From Psilocybe azurescens (taxonomy: Eukaryota; Basidiomycota; Agaricomycetes; Agaricales; Agrocybaceae), in contig JAJIRX010000762.1 in the NCBI GenBank assembly GCA_023853785.1, positions 1 through 64,000 of the forward strand: a stretch of DNA of 64,000 nucleotides, written 5' to 3'. Position numbers and translations under genes: made by a program. The notes beneath the pieces are model-generated. The model searched no databases, was not told the DNA's origin, and worked only from the letters and a program-made list of their open reading frames with translations. This document shows, in pieces, positions 41,701-53,010 of this stretch (its first letter is position 1; the number at the start of each line of letters is the position of its first letter).

Positions 41701-44122
41701 CGACCTCCCTTGCGAGCACGCGCCCCGCCGCCTCCATCGCGCGCGCCTTCTCCTCCTCCGCGCCGGCCATCGCGGCGGGCGACACCGGGGTGGGCACGGA
41801 GAGCGCCATCATCGTCATCGTCATCGTCATCTGCTGTTGCTGGTGCTGCGCGTGGGCGCCTGCGCTGCCTCCGCCAATGCTGTTGACAGCGCCAGCGGCA
41901 CTGACGGCAGCAGTGGGCGAAGTGATCGCGGAAGAAGAAGCACCAGGGGTTGGAACGACCCCGCACCCGGCGCGCGCAGCGGCACGCTCAGGGGCAGCAG
42001 CAGCCGGTGCTCGAACCTTGTCTGCAACAGCGTCGGGCCTAAAGGAAGATAAGCCGGCGGCGGCGTCGCAGGGCGCGATACGATCGGGCTATCTTCCGCG
42101 TCCTCCTCGTCTTCCTCGTCCATGCCGTCATCGCCGTACCCGCTCCTATACCCTCGACCATTAAAGTATCCCTGGTCCTCATCATCTCCAGTATCCGAGT
42201 CGAAATCCGAGTCCTCCATCTCCCTGTCCTCCACACCTCCCTCCTCCCACTCCCACACAGGCGTCGGCGGCGGCCGCCCAATGCCCATGCCCATGCCCAT
42301 CCCATCCTCGCTCTTCCTCTTGACTCCAATCAACTTCCTGACCACCCCAATCCGGGGGTCCGTGACCGCATCGTAGCGCGCGCGCCATCCTTCTTCCTTC
42401 TCATTACTCTCCGGACTCCAACTCGCCGCCCCCAACGACGACGAGAACGCGAACTTGCCCACCGCGTACTTGCCATCCGCGCGCTGATGATACGCCGCGA
42501 ACGGGATCGGCTCGAACGCCCCTCCCGCCCCGCCTCCGCCTCCCAACCCGCCACTAGGCGTCCGCAGCAATAAAGACCCACCACCGGAAACCGCTGGCGA
42601 ATCGACATACACATTCGGCGTCACAGGCCCGCCGAACCCGGGGCTCTGCGCGTCGCCGGCGTCGGGCGAGGGCGACGAATACGCGTTCGAGTGCACGAGG
42701 TCGGGCGGGTCGTCGAGCGAGCGCGGGGTGGTGAACGGGAACGGGTCGATGGTGGTGTTGGGCGTCCAGCCCGGCTGGTGCTGGTGCTGCTGATGGTGTT
42801 GCTGATTCTGCTGATGGTGGTGCTGCTCGCCGCCAAAGTGGTGCGCACCCGGCGGCGACATCGCAGGCGTCCCAACACTCGCCTGGACCACGAGCGGCCT
42901 CGCAGGCCGGTCAAAAAAGCTGAAATCATCATCCGTAAACGCATCCTCGAACGCATTGCGCTGGTCTCCGCCGCCGCCGCCTCCCCCATGCCTCCCATGC
43001 CGCCTCCGCGGTTCGCAAGCGAGATCGGGGCGGCGGACATGGAAGAGGACGCAGCCGGGTCGGGCCCAAAGCCAATGTCCATGTCCATCGCGAAATCCAT
43101 GTCCATGACCATGTCGAGGTCGAACGGGTCCGCGGAGGATGGCCAAGGGTCGTACACTGCCGCCGGCTGCGTTGGAGGCGGAGGCAGAGGCGGAGGAGGA
43201 GGAGGGAGGGAGGTTACTGGCGGCGGAGACGGGGTGGCGAGGCGAATGGTGGGAGAGGTGCGGGCATCGTGTGGTGGCGCCGGGGGGATCTGCGGCGGTG
43301 AGGGATAGAAATTCTGCACGGAGACGGTGGTGGCTGGCGGCGCTGGTGTTGGTGTTGGTGGTGGTTGCGGGACCGGAGGCGGTGCGGAGACGAGGGGCTG
43401 CTGCGAGGCCCGGGACATCTTCGGCGAGGACGCAGACTCGCGCTCCCGCTTGAGCCGCTCACGCTCGCGCTCGCGGTCTCTCGCCACGGCATCGACATAT
43501 CCGCCGACCTCCGCGGCGACATATCTGAGGGGCTTTGTCCTGTTCACAGTCAGCGCACGGAACGCATGGAGCGAATCAGACGTGGGTGAGGACAGAAGTG
43601 GTGGTCGTGCGATAGTGCACTGCAGGGGCGACTGCTGGTGGAGCTGGGGCGGCAGCTCGGGTATATACTGCAGAAACGGTCTTTGGAGGGTGGAGGAAAG
43701 ACAGAGGTCTGTGGGGTATATGATAAGGATGCCCTTGTCCTCGCCTTGGCTATTCTCGACGGCGATCCATGCGATGATAAAGCGGGGGACGACGGCAGGG
43801 TGATGCCCTGTGCGCGGAACTGGGCCGCGAGGGCAGATGTAGGCCCATTGTAATTGGCAATAAAGTAGGCTGGGGTAGCATAGGGCAGCAGGGTTATCGG
43901 AGCCCCTGGCGCAAGATTGGGTGGGACTGGCTGGAAGGGAGTGGGCACCAAAATGGGATGCACGACGACCTCCTCATCGCTGACCCTGTGCAGCTGGAGA
44001 TGGCAATAGACAGACTGCCTGATAATAACCCCGGTGCCCAGTGGCCTGAGATGCTCTGAATGTCGACAGAGACTGTTCTGTATGTTATTCTGAGTGGACA
44101 GAACAGCAGCGAGCATGGTCAA
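38782..44122 (-). CDS. MED13: Mediator complex subunit 13 (kinase module)
   Basis: The minus strand encodes HPILVPTPFQPVPPN and ITLLPYATPAYFIANYNGPT near the start. Long Pro/Gln-rich disorder follows, then the fungal Med13 landmark FTDDDFSFFDRP, LAREVVENAVWARVW, a central block with FLVLPFAIMSLASPVL and LQLVPEAHVV, RWVLACCVDQRGE, NLEWRVVFARLGAMDQQEMN, LHHYVVCVVPDAPW and the C-terminal LPFHLAAVDAMRMALDG. Med13 links the Cdk8 kinase module to core Mediator. The frame slips by one base at about 38899, 39634, 39890, 41962, 42983 and 43679, mostly at G/C/T runs, while conservation continues. I therefore read the gene as functional with sequence errors. The N-terminal domain seems short: the next gene begins 54 bp away. 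Confidence 0.88.
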
Positions 44123-44175
44123 AGTGCAAAGAGGAATGGCGGCAATTCCCGAAACTCGACTTTCTTTGAGCAGTC
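44123..44175. promoter_or_regulatory. very short divergent interval between MED13 and the DUF2433 gene
   Basis: Only 53 bp separates the two ATGs, too little for two ordinary promoters with 5' UTRs. Either the MED13 start lies elsewhere or the transcripts overlap. Confidence 0.4.
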
Positions 44176-46405
44176 ATGGTGAACACCCAAACCACCGTCC
44201 TCGACTCTCAGCACGGCCGCATCCTCTGCATCGCCGACATTCGCGGCAGACTATCAGCTCTCAATGACCTCGCCAGGGAGGTCAATGCCGTTGCTATCAT
44301 TCACACAGGCGACTTTGGGTTCTTTGGTATGTTTTCCTTTCTTTTTTACACGGCGTCTGTCTGCTCACAGAATCACAGAATCATCCAGTCTAGAGCGCAT
44401 AAATGACCGCACTCTTCGCCATCTCACAATGTACTCGCCTCTCATCCCAGCAGCCCAGCGCACCCATCTCCTCGCCCCAGAAAATCCCCCCGCAGTCATA
44501 CGCTCAACCGTCAACATCCAGCTCCTCTCAGAGTTCCCCCTCCTCCTCTCCGGCCAGATCAAGCTCCGCGTCCCCGTCTACACCGTCTGGGGTGCCTGCG
44601 AAGACGTCCTTGTCCTCGAGAAATTCCGCTCAGCCACCTACGCCATCGACAACCTCCACGTCCTCGACGAGGCCACCTCCCGTTGTCTCGACCTCGGCGG
44701 CGTCAAGCTCCGTCTCCTCGGCCTCGGTGGCGCCCTCGTCCCCCACAAACTCTTTGACAACGGCGACGGCAACGCCACCATTGCCGGCGGCCAGGGCACC
44801 ATGTGGACCACCGCCCTCCAGATCGGCGAGCTCGTCGACACAGCACAGCGCGTCTTTGATCCCTCAGAGACCCGTCTCCTCCTCTCCCACGCGTCCCCCG
44901 GCCGCGAGGGCATCATCGCCCAGCTCGCCCTCGTCCTCAAAGCAGACCTCACCATCTCCGCAGGCCTCCACTTCCGCTACGCCACCTCCTACAACGAGTT
45001 CAGCGTCCAGCCCGACTTCCAGGGCTTCCGCCACAAGCTGCTCCTCGCGAAGGAGGCCTTTGACAAGGTCTGGGACAGCGTCAAGGGGCAGGTCGACGCC
45101 GTGATCGACGACAACCAGCGTGTGCTGCTCGACAAGGCCCTGAGCGTCATCGAGCGGCTGCCGCCCGCCCTGCCGTCCACCGGGCCAGGCGCAGCCGCGT
45201 CCGGCGAGGAGCCCGCCTGGAAGAACTGCTGGAACTGGAACCTCTGCGACGCCGCGTACGGCTCGCTCGTGCTCGACGTCAAGGAGGGCCGCATCTCCGC
45301 AGAGCTCAAGAGCCAGGGCTTCAACTTTGCGTACCGCCGCAGCGCCACGGTCCCCGCCACCCCCAGCGCCGCCACGTCCGCCGCCCCCTCCCACCCCAAG
45401 TCAAGACACCCCCGTGCCCGCCCCCGCGTCCGGCAAAGAAAGCCCCGCCCCCAACCCAAAAGTCAACGGCGACAAGAAGCAGCAGCAGCAGCAGCAGCGC
45501 AAAGACAAAAAGGACAAGAAAGACAAGTCGAGCACGAGCACGCCGGACCTCCCCTCGTCGTCGTCCACGCTTGAGTCAATACCCAGCGCCGACACCACCG
45601 CCGCCGCTGACGCCAACACCTCCTCTTCCACGCCTGCGCCTGCGCCTGGTCCTGCCCCAGCCCCCGCGGCAAGCACAGGCACACGCACGCCCAAGACGGG
45701 CAAGCCCCCGCGCCACCCCTGGACCATCTTCATGCGCATGGCGCCGCACATCCAGGTCAATGAGGCCGACATCCGCGAGTTCTACAACGACGCCAAGAGC
45801 GGGGTGCGTCCTGTTCTCGTTCTTCTATTAATCGGCTAAACACTAATGCGATTAACCCAGATCACGCGCGTCAACCTCCCGCACCCCTTCGCAGGCAAAG
45901 CGCGCCTCGCGTACGTCGAGTTCGGCGACGAAGACGCGATGAAAGCAGGGCTCGAGAAACACTCCGAGGTCCGTCTCCTCCCAACGTAACCTGTTGTGAC
46001 CTGAACTAACCTAAACATTACACACAGACGCTCAAAGACACAACACCCGACGTCAAACAGGCCACCGACCGCGAACAGCGCGGCGAGCAGCCCTACAACA
46101 ACCACCTCAACAACTCCAATAACCAAAATTCCCAGAACCAGAACCAAAACACAAACCCGAACACCAATAGAGGCGGCTTTGGCGGACGTGGGCGCGGTGG
46201 ACGGGGCGGCCCCGGAGGGGGCGGGAGCGGGTTCGCAGCGCGCGGGCTGTCGGCTGCCGGGTTGACGCGGGGTGCGGGGCGGGGTGCCAATGCTAATGCT
46301 GGTGCCAATGCTAATTCTAATGCCAATGCCAATGCCAATGCAGGCGGTCAGGGCGCAGGACAGGATACAAACGGAGACGCGGGCGCTGGGAACAAAGCCG
46401 CCTGA
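44176..46405 (+). CDS. DUF2433 metallophosphoesterase-like protein with an RRM-like segment and RGG tail
   Basis: It starts [14 protein letters not shown] with [20 protein letters not shown] and [11 protein letters not shown], a calcineurin-like phosphoesterase opening typical of the fungal DUF2433 family. Later motifs: [47 protein letters not shown]. After a Ser/Pro/Lys linker comes [19 protein letters not shown], then [20 protein letters not shown] (an RRM-like strand pattern), and finally an RGG/Gly-Asn-Ala-rich tail. Introns at about 44327, 45805 and 45970. The frame slips near 45390 inside a C-rich tract; without it the protein would end at 45574 and lose the RNA-binding-like tail. An RNA-linked phosphoesterase role is inference. 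Confidence 0.82.
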
Positions 46406-47518
46406 GTAGGAACAGGAGAGCACGAGCACGAGCTGACGCAAGACTACCCACCCGCTCCAACGGCACCGGATATCCACCCCTTTATAAATTAATACCATAC
46501 ACCATACCTACTCACTTGAAGTACCCATTTTTTGCATTTCGGTTTTCGGTTTCCCTTTACAATTTATGTTTTGCATTTTCTCCATATTCCATTCCGTTCA
46601 AGGTTCTGCCATCTTCCATCCACCCATACAAAATCTCCTGAAAGAAAACAAAAAAACACCCCTCTCGAGTACATTCGCCCTCCTTCACGAGTCTCCGCCT
46701 GCTAATAGTAATAGTAATAACTTACTTTTCTTCTTACTTGGCACAATCATCGGTCATCGCCTCCGCGCACTCACTACATCCATAATCCACGCACGCACAC
46801 ACGCACACGCACAATCCGCACCGTAGCCCACAACCCATCACGCTCAATCAACCCACCCTATCTCGATGCATGAACATGAGGATTTGATCTTAATCTTCAA
46901 CGCCTTCTCCTTCCTCCTTCCTCCTTCCTCCTTCCTCCTTCTTGACTCCTTAACGTCTTGCAAGTCACATACCATACCCAGATTGTCGTCGTACCACGCA
47001 CCGTCGATCGATATATGATAGTCTACGTCTACATATGCTATGCTATTTCTTTTTCTTTTCTACTTTTGAGGGGGCTCCAGTCGTCGTCGTCCTTGATTCT
47101 ACCTTGTTGAAATTTTCTTCTTTCTTTTCTATTGGTCTTTTCGTCTCATTGGTCGCTTTATTCCGCATGCAGCGTTAGACTTTTATTTTTTTAGCGACAA
47201 AAATTGCCCAAACAAATTCTTTTTTTGCGCAACGTCCCTGTCACCGTGCTTTATATGACTTACTTGACAACGCGTATACAGTATTCGTGTGGTTTCCTTC
47301 TTTCTTGTCCTACATACCCTAAAAAGTCGTGATCATGGTGCATATACATTCTCTTCCTAGTAAGCAAATCCTAAGGTAAAGAGAAAAAAAGCCCAAAATC
47401 TCAAGTACAGCAACAAGGATATGTAAGTCGTCGTCAAAGCAAATCAAGTACATACACACTCGTAACCCCAAAGTAGAGTAAACGTCAAAAACCCTACACC
47501 AAATCCAACAAGAGGGCT
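46406..47518. other. 1.1 kb convergent intergenic region, no gene
   Basis: Lies between the 3' ends of the DUF2433 gene and DBR1. It holds a (CTTCCTC)n microsatellite at about 46908-46942 and T-rich runs, consistent with 3' UTRs and terminators of both genes. No RNA gene or mobile element is visible. Confidence 0.55.
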
Positions 47519-49523
47519 CTACGTTCCAACAACCACGGCGTCTGCATGTTCGCCGCCATCGCCACTGGCTGCTGCCTGAGGCTGAGGCTTCTGAGCGTTG
47601 CTATTACTCTTGCCAATGCCAGTGCCCGCGGCACGCACCGTCGGCGGCGGGTTGATCTTGTTCGGTATATCCAGCATCCGGCAGAACGCCTCCGTCTGTG
47701 GATTCGTGTACCACGGTGCTGGTTTCAAAAGGTCGGTCAAGGGTGAAATGCAATGCCAATGCAAAACTCACGTTGTCGAAACTTATCCCCACCCTCCATC
47801 CCAGGGCCCGGCGCAGTCATAACAAAGCTCTGCCACTCCCTCACCAGAATCTCGCCCCTCTCATTCTTCGGCACATTCGCGCGCACCCACTCCAGCTCTT
47901 TCGCCACCAGCGCGCGCGTCTCTGCCTCGTCCGGGAACGCAGGCTGGTGCCGCGTCGTCGAGAGCCAGGGGTGGAACGCCCGGGTGATGGCGAGCCATTC
48001 CGGGTCGAATGTTAGTGTTGGGCCTGGGTTCTCGTTTTCGTTTGGATTTGATGTGGATGTGGAGGGTGCGGTGTGGGTTTCCGCTAAAGGTGTTGGATTT
48101 ATCTCTGTATCTGTGTCTGTATCTATATCAATAACCTTAAACCGAAATTTTCAGTCAACCCCACGAGAAGAAAAGAACTCAATCACTCACCTCCAAAAAC
48201 TGCCGTCTCGGTAAACACTTATCCAGAGCCAAAAACTTGGTCTCTGATGCAGGTGGCGGAGGCGGCGGAGGCATCTCCACCACCTCCTCTTCGTCCTCCA
48301 TCAAAATCTCGTCCGGATTTCTGTTCTCAGCGGCTCTTACAGGCGGCGGCGGCGCTCCAGAATCACCAGCCTGCGCATCCACATTCTCATCCTCATCCTC
48401 ATCCTCGATCCGAATCTCATCTGGGTTTGTCACAGGCGCAGGTGCAGCCTGAGCCGCCTGTAGACCAGGCCCCGCTTCATGCACAAAAGTCGCCTCATAC
48501 CGCGCGTGCAGATGCGCCGCGAACCACCACTCCGGCTTCAGCGTCCGCAACAAGCCCATCAGTGGCGGCGAGCCCAGGACGCCCTTCTCAATGTCCCCTC
48601 GTAGGAACGTCTTCCGATGGAGCAGGTCGCTCAGGTTCCCGTATTGCTCGATGGATTGCGGCCAGTCGTGCGAGAGGAAGATGCGGTTCGAAGAGAGCTG
48701 TTGGTGGTAGATAATTGGGGTAAGGTTCTCCTCTTCGACATGAATAGGGTGAGGGAGAGAGGACGAACTAGAGATAATTTCCGAACACTGTATTCGCGGA
48801 TGTGATAGATACTCCGCATAGCACCCGCATCGTACGGTACTTTCTCATAGTGCCCTGCGCAAACCATTCAGTCAATATATTTCCATGGTCTTTGTCGAAG
48901 AACTGGTAATAACACACCTAGTCGGAAATCATGGGCCTTGAATATCCCCGAAGCGCCTGCTATAGGAACCCCATTGACTCGTACACTTCCCGCATGCCCC
49001 AGAAAATAGATATTTGGGGCCAGCCACCCTCCATGATACCTGCAGAGCAAATTATTCAATCAGCCGTTCATTCTACATCAGCAATGAACAACCAACAACT
49101 CACAACTCCCACATATAATTCGACGCTTCATGATTGCCCCCAATAACAAGCGTCAAAATCGGCGCCTTCTTCTCGCCCGTATAATACCTATCCATTTTCA
49201 AGAAAGAAAGAGTGAGCATACACCATGCAAGCTCCAAAAAAAATAACTCAAAGGCCCACCTACTTGTAAAAATGCTGAAGCTGCCTGTACTTGGCTGGTA
49301 CAGACATGCATTGCAGATCCTGGTGGTTCCGCACAGCCTGAAAGTCACCGCAGATCAAGAGGGCATCGACTTTGTAGTTGTTCCTCGTCTCCAGCTGCGC
49401 GATATGGCTATAAATCGCGTCCAGTTCGCCGTGGCAGCATCCCTCCACTGCAATCTGCAAGCAAAAAGGTTGTCAGTTGTTCAGTTTCTTGAAAAAGGTT
49501 CAAACAAGGAAGCAGACCTTCAT
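47519..49523 (-). CDS. DBR1: lariat debranching enzyme
   Basis: It starts MK at 49523 and, after a short intron, continues [20 protein letters not shown]. All metallophosphoesterase motifs of Dbr1 are present: [58 protein letters not shown] and [12 protein letters not shown]. The fungal C-terminal Dbr1 domain follows ([48 protein letters not shown]). Dbr1 hydrolyses the 2'-5' bond of excised intron lariats in the nucleus. An acidic spacer ([10 protein letters not shown]) sits between the domains. Introns are GT-AG and keep the frame; stop at 47519-47521. Divergent from SPT4, 186 bp apart. Confidence 0.93.
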
Positions 49524-49709
49524 TAGATTCCTAGCCTGTAGTATATTTTTGAACTTGATTAGATGTCTAGCTCTGGAGAGCATACACTGTCGACTAGCCA
49601 AGAAGAGAGTTCAAGTTAATGGAGAGGAACGTGATCAGTCTATTCTAATAGCAACTATTTGAAATATCTCCGATCCGTCTCTTGACCAGAAACCACCACC
49701 ACCATCATA
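49524..49709. promoter_or_regulatory. bidirectional promoter between DBR1 and SPT4
   Basis: 186 bp of shared upstream DNA between divergent starts. No distinct promoter element was recognised. Confidence 0.45.
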
Positions 49710-50198
49710 ATGGCAGCCATACCCCACAAGCCCGCTCAAAAAATCTCCGCGCATGTCTCCTCTGCTCCGTGATTCAACTCCCTGGTGACTTTAGAAAGCA
49801 CGGCTGTCCAAACTGCGAAGAGATCCTCCAGGTATGCAGCCACTTGCTTATTCACTTGCTTCCCCACCAACCATGTGCAATCAAGCTGACCCTCCCGAAC
49901 AGATGAAAGGCTCTCCAGATCGCATCTCATCATGTACAACAACCCAATTCGACGGTGTTATTTCCGTCATTGACCCAGACAACAGCTGGGTGGCTCGGTG
50001 GCAGCGTACAGGTGCATCCATTGGTTCTATCTAGTTCATTCAACAACGAATGTTTACATGCATTATCACATTCTAGCCAAATACGTTCGCGGAATGTATG
50101 CTGTTCGCGTAACAGGCCGTATACCCGAGGATGTCGAGATGGAGCTCGAAAGAAGAAACATCAAATACCGCCCTAGAGACCAAAGTGATCAAGATTAA
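49710..50198 (+). CDS. SPT4: transcription elongation factor Spt4
   Basis: Three exons. The zinc-finger module reads LRACLLCSVIQLPGDFRKHG then CPNCEEILQ, giving the Cx2C...Cx2C pattern. Exon 2 has FDGVISVIDPDNSWVARW, the Spt5-contact and NGN-partner region, and exon 3 AKYVRGMYAVRVTGRIPEDV with a short tail ending at 50198. Spt4 pairs with Spt5 on RNA polymerase II. The ATG at 49710 (MAAIPHKPAQ) is the expected start, but the frame breaks at an A6 run (49738-49743) where the family needs one more base. An upstream ATG at 49682 is open without a break but gives an atypical His-rich N-terminus. I favour the former with a base error. Confidence 0.88.
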
Positions 50199-50460
50199 TC
50201 CTTGTATCATTCACTTCTCTCAACTCAAATGACTCGGTCATTGGACACCTCCATCTCAGTCGTATGCTGTCCTACTTGCAGCAGTCGTCTTACGCGCCAC
50301 ATAAAGGGGGAGGCGTATACCGGGCATCTTCTCACGTTGTCGAGCAAAGTTTCGATATGGACTCCCTGTCGAGTCTTAGAATATTGTACCATTAAAAATC
50401 TACTCTCGCCGCTCTTGGAGAACTTAGATACATTCATAACATAGCATAATGTAATTGTAA

Positions 50461-52697
50461 TCAATACGGCTCTAGCCCAAGTAACCCTTGACATGCTCCT
50501 TCTATATCCACGATCTTGGAAGGGAAAAACATAAGCAAGGGGTTGTACATGGAAGGGAAAGGGCATGTTTTACCTCCTTCGGCGCCAAAACAGAAAGTAT
50601 GATTGCGTCTTTTTGTCCCACCAGGACCTCATCCTGTCGGTCTAGGATGAGAAAGGATCAACGAAAAACACAAAATAACCCACCTCAATCCTTATGCCCA
50701 TGTTATGGAAATGTTTAGGGAAGTTGGCAGTCGGCGGAACATAGATTCCTGGAGACGGTGTCAAACATCAGGCAGAAGGTTAGAAGGTTTTGGCACGCAC
50801 CAGGCTCAATGGTTATTACCATACCATCTTGCAGACTACAAAAGAGCAACAATGAGCCAAAATGCACATATTGACACCAACACTTAAAAAAAACATACGG
50901 TGCTGCCCTGTCGATATGCGAAGACTCGTGCAAATCTAGCCAACCATATTAGCTCACGATCCAAGATCTAGAATATCTATGAGAAAACATACCAATTCCA
51001 ATGGGATGGCTCAAATAATGAGGATACAACACTCTCTCCAAATCGCCTTCATTCCGAAGATTGAAACCAATCTGATTAAGTTCCGACTTAAGAAGCACAC
51101 AAGACTTCCTATGCAACTCCTGCAAAGAGTATCCATGTTGAGCCGAAGATAGTCCAATCAACTGCTTTTGAGCTGAGAGCACTGCGCTGTAGAGTTCACG
51201 CTGAGGAGCAGAAAATGTGCCAGAAGCAGGGAAGGTGCGAGCTGAAGACAGTCATTTACTTGTCCACATAAAATCTAAGGAAAAGCTCACTGATATCAGA
51301 CGCGTATCCACTACGAGAAAGTGCATGAGTATCTGGAATTTAAAGACTATATTAACTGCTTACTTGTATTCACATCCGGCATCAATAAGAACGAGTTCGT
51401 CCTCGGTGATTATTTGATTATTAGCGGTATAATGTAGAATAAGAGCATTAGGTCTTCAAGCAAAAATTAGTCCTCCGGCTTTCCTAAATAATATGAGCGC
51501 CGTACCCAGAAGCCACGACAGGAACATAAGCAGGCCGTTGTGATCCTCCGAGTGCACACATGTATTCGAAATGGGCAGCAAGGGCGCCCTCTGATCGACC
51601 AGGCTGTGCAAAGCGCATAGTCTACATCTATCCATAAGAAAATCCTCTTTTGCCAAGAAAATCACCACTGCAACTTACCTTGGTGTGCGCTCGACTGCTA
51701 ATATCCGCCGCTGCACGCATAACCTGCTGTTCCGCCTTGCTCTTGATAGAGCGCAATTTGCCCAGCTGGGACCCAAGCGGTCGTCGCATAGAGCCTGACA
51801 AGCTGTCGATAATGTCTTCGTGTTCTCTCGCAGAGGGTCCAGTAAGGTATTTGAGTAGGGATTTTGACTTTTTGCGCGTCGTATTGTGTGTCACATTGGG
51901 CAAGTCGACATAGACATACGAAGATGTCGGAAGGAGTGATTTGAGATACGACCCAAATCTGTCAATCAACATAGTGTCGTCTGCATGAAAGACATCTTTG
52001 GCTGCAGAAAGGCTTGTTCTTAAGAGGAAAAATCAATAGAAAGTAGCAGGAGATTTGGAGGAATCACACCTGGCACCATCCCATTTTTCTTTAGCAAGAT
52101 CTTTCCCAGAAGAGAACAACGTCATCTTGTACCCTCTTTCCGACGAGTTCTTCTCTACATCTCCAGAGTCAGGAAAGAGGCAGACCCGAGTCACCCGATA
52201 TATGACGTACCGAGAACGACCGCAGAGTCAGGTTCTTCAAATCCAGTAAGATACCAAAAGTCGGAAGCCTGCCTGTAGTTGTAGCTAAACATACATGTCA
52301 AATCACCACAACCAATGTGATATTCAGATGGAATACTTGCAAAATATCTACCCAACCAAGTTTAGTATACCAAAATCACGTAAACAGCGAAAATGACGAC
52401 ACGCACTTGCAGACATATATTTTATGGGAGCAGACACCGACACTGCAACGCTGCCATCAGGCAGCAAATCCATAAGCTTCCGGCGTCTCTGCTCATAGTC
52501 CGAGATAGGGATTCCAGGGGTGAGGTCATTCCGTTGAACTACTCAAAAACTTGAGAAACGCGCTGGGCCCATGAACAGAAAGAGTTCATACCTAGATGTG
52601 AATGAGATACAAATGTAGGTTGGCCATATTCCGACGGTTTAGTAGCTATGCTCCTCGTGCCTAAGCGCGTTCCTGCACGTCGGAAAGAATTGAACAT
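50461..52697 (-). CDS. ICP55: mitochondrial Xaa-Pro aminopeptidase (ICP55/XPNPEP3 type)
   Basis: The N-terminus MFNSFRRAGTRLGTRSIATK is a mitochondrial presequence. Order of motifs: PGIPISDYEQRRRKLMDLLP, NYRQASDFWYLTGFEEPDSA, MRFAQPGRSEGALAAHFEYM, then the M24B metal ligands: VLIDAGCEY and YASDISRTFP (two Asp), YLSHPIGIDLHES (His), MVITIEPGIYVPP (Glu) and MGIRIEDEVLV (Glu). Icp55 trims one residue from matured mitochondrial proteins. About eleven introns, all GT-AG; the last exon ends GACQGLLGLEPY at 50461. The gene is intact in frame as far as I traced it. Confidence 0.9.
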
Positions 52698-53010
52698 GGA
52701 GGAGACATGGAGCGAGGGGACAGAAATTTAGACCCTAACCAGTGATCTGTCTTAGCCCTAACCTTGAAGCCTGAAGCTTGACCACCCAAAGCACACGCCT
52801 TGGCTTGGCGTCTCTTTGCTCCTTCTTTTCACTCTTGCCTCATTCCAGTTCAACTCGAGTCCTGGCCCAGCGAGACTCCCAAGGCTCGTTTGATTTAGAC
52901 GCAGAGAAAGAACGTGTTCGATACCATATTGAATTTCATCCAAACTGCTAACAGCATTTCCCTTCCAGTAAACAAATAAAATATTATTATACAAAATTGG
53001 CTACATCATC
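52698..53010. other. short intergenic region
   Basis: Upstream of ICP55 and downstream of the cytochrome b5-ACAD gene; no gene, repeat or clear promoter element seen. Confidence 0.45.

Noticed and set aside
46908..46942. (CTTCCTC)n tandem repeat as a regulatory site
   Set aside because: A simple microsatellite in a convergent 3' interval; nothing ties it to regulation.
38899..49743. Programmed frameshifting in MED13, SPT4 or the DUF2433 gene
   Set aside because: Sites lack a shared slippery heptamer and occur in unrelated genes; assembly indels explain them more simply.
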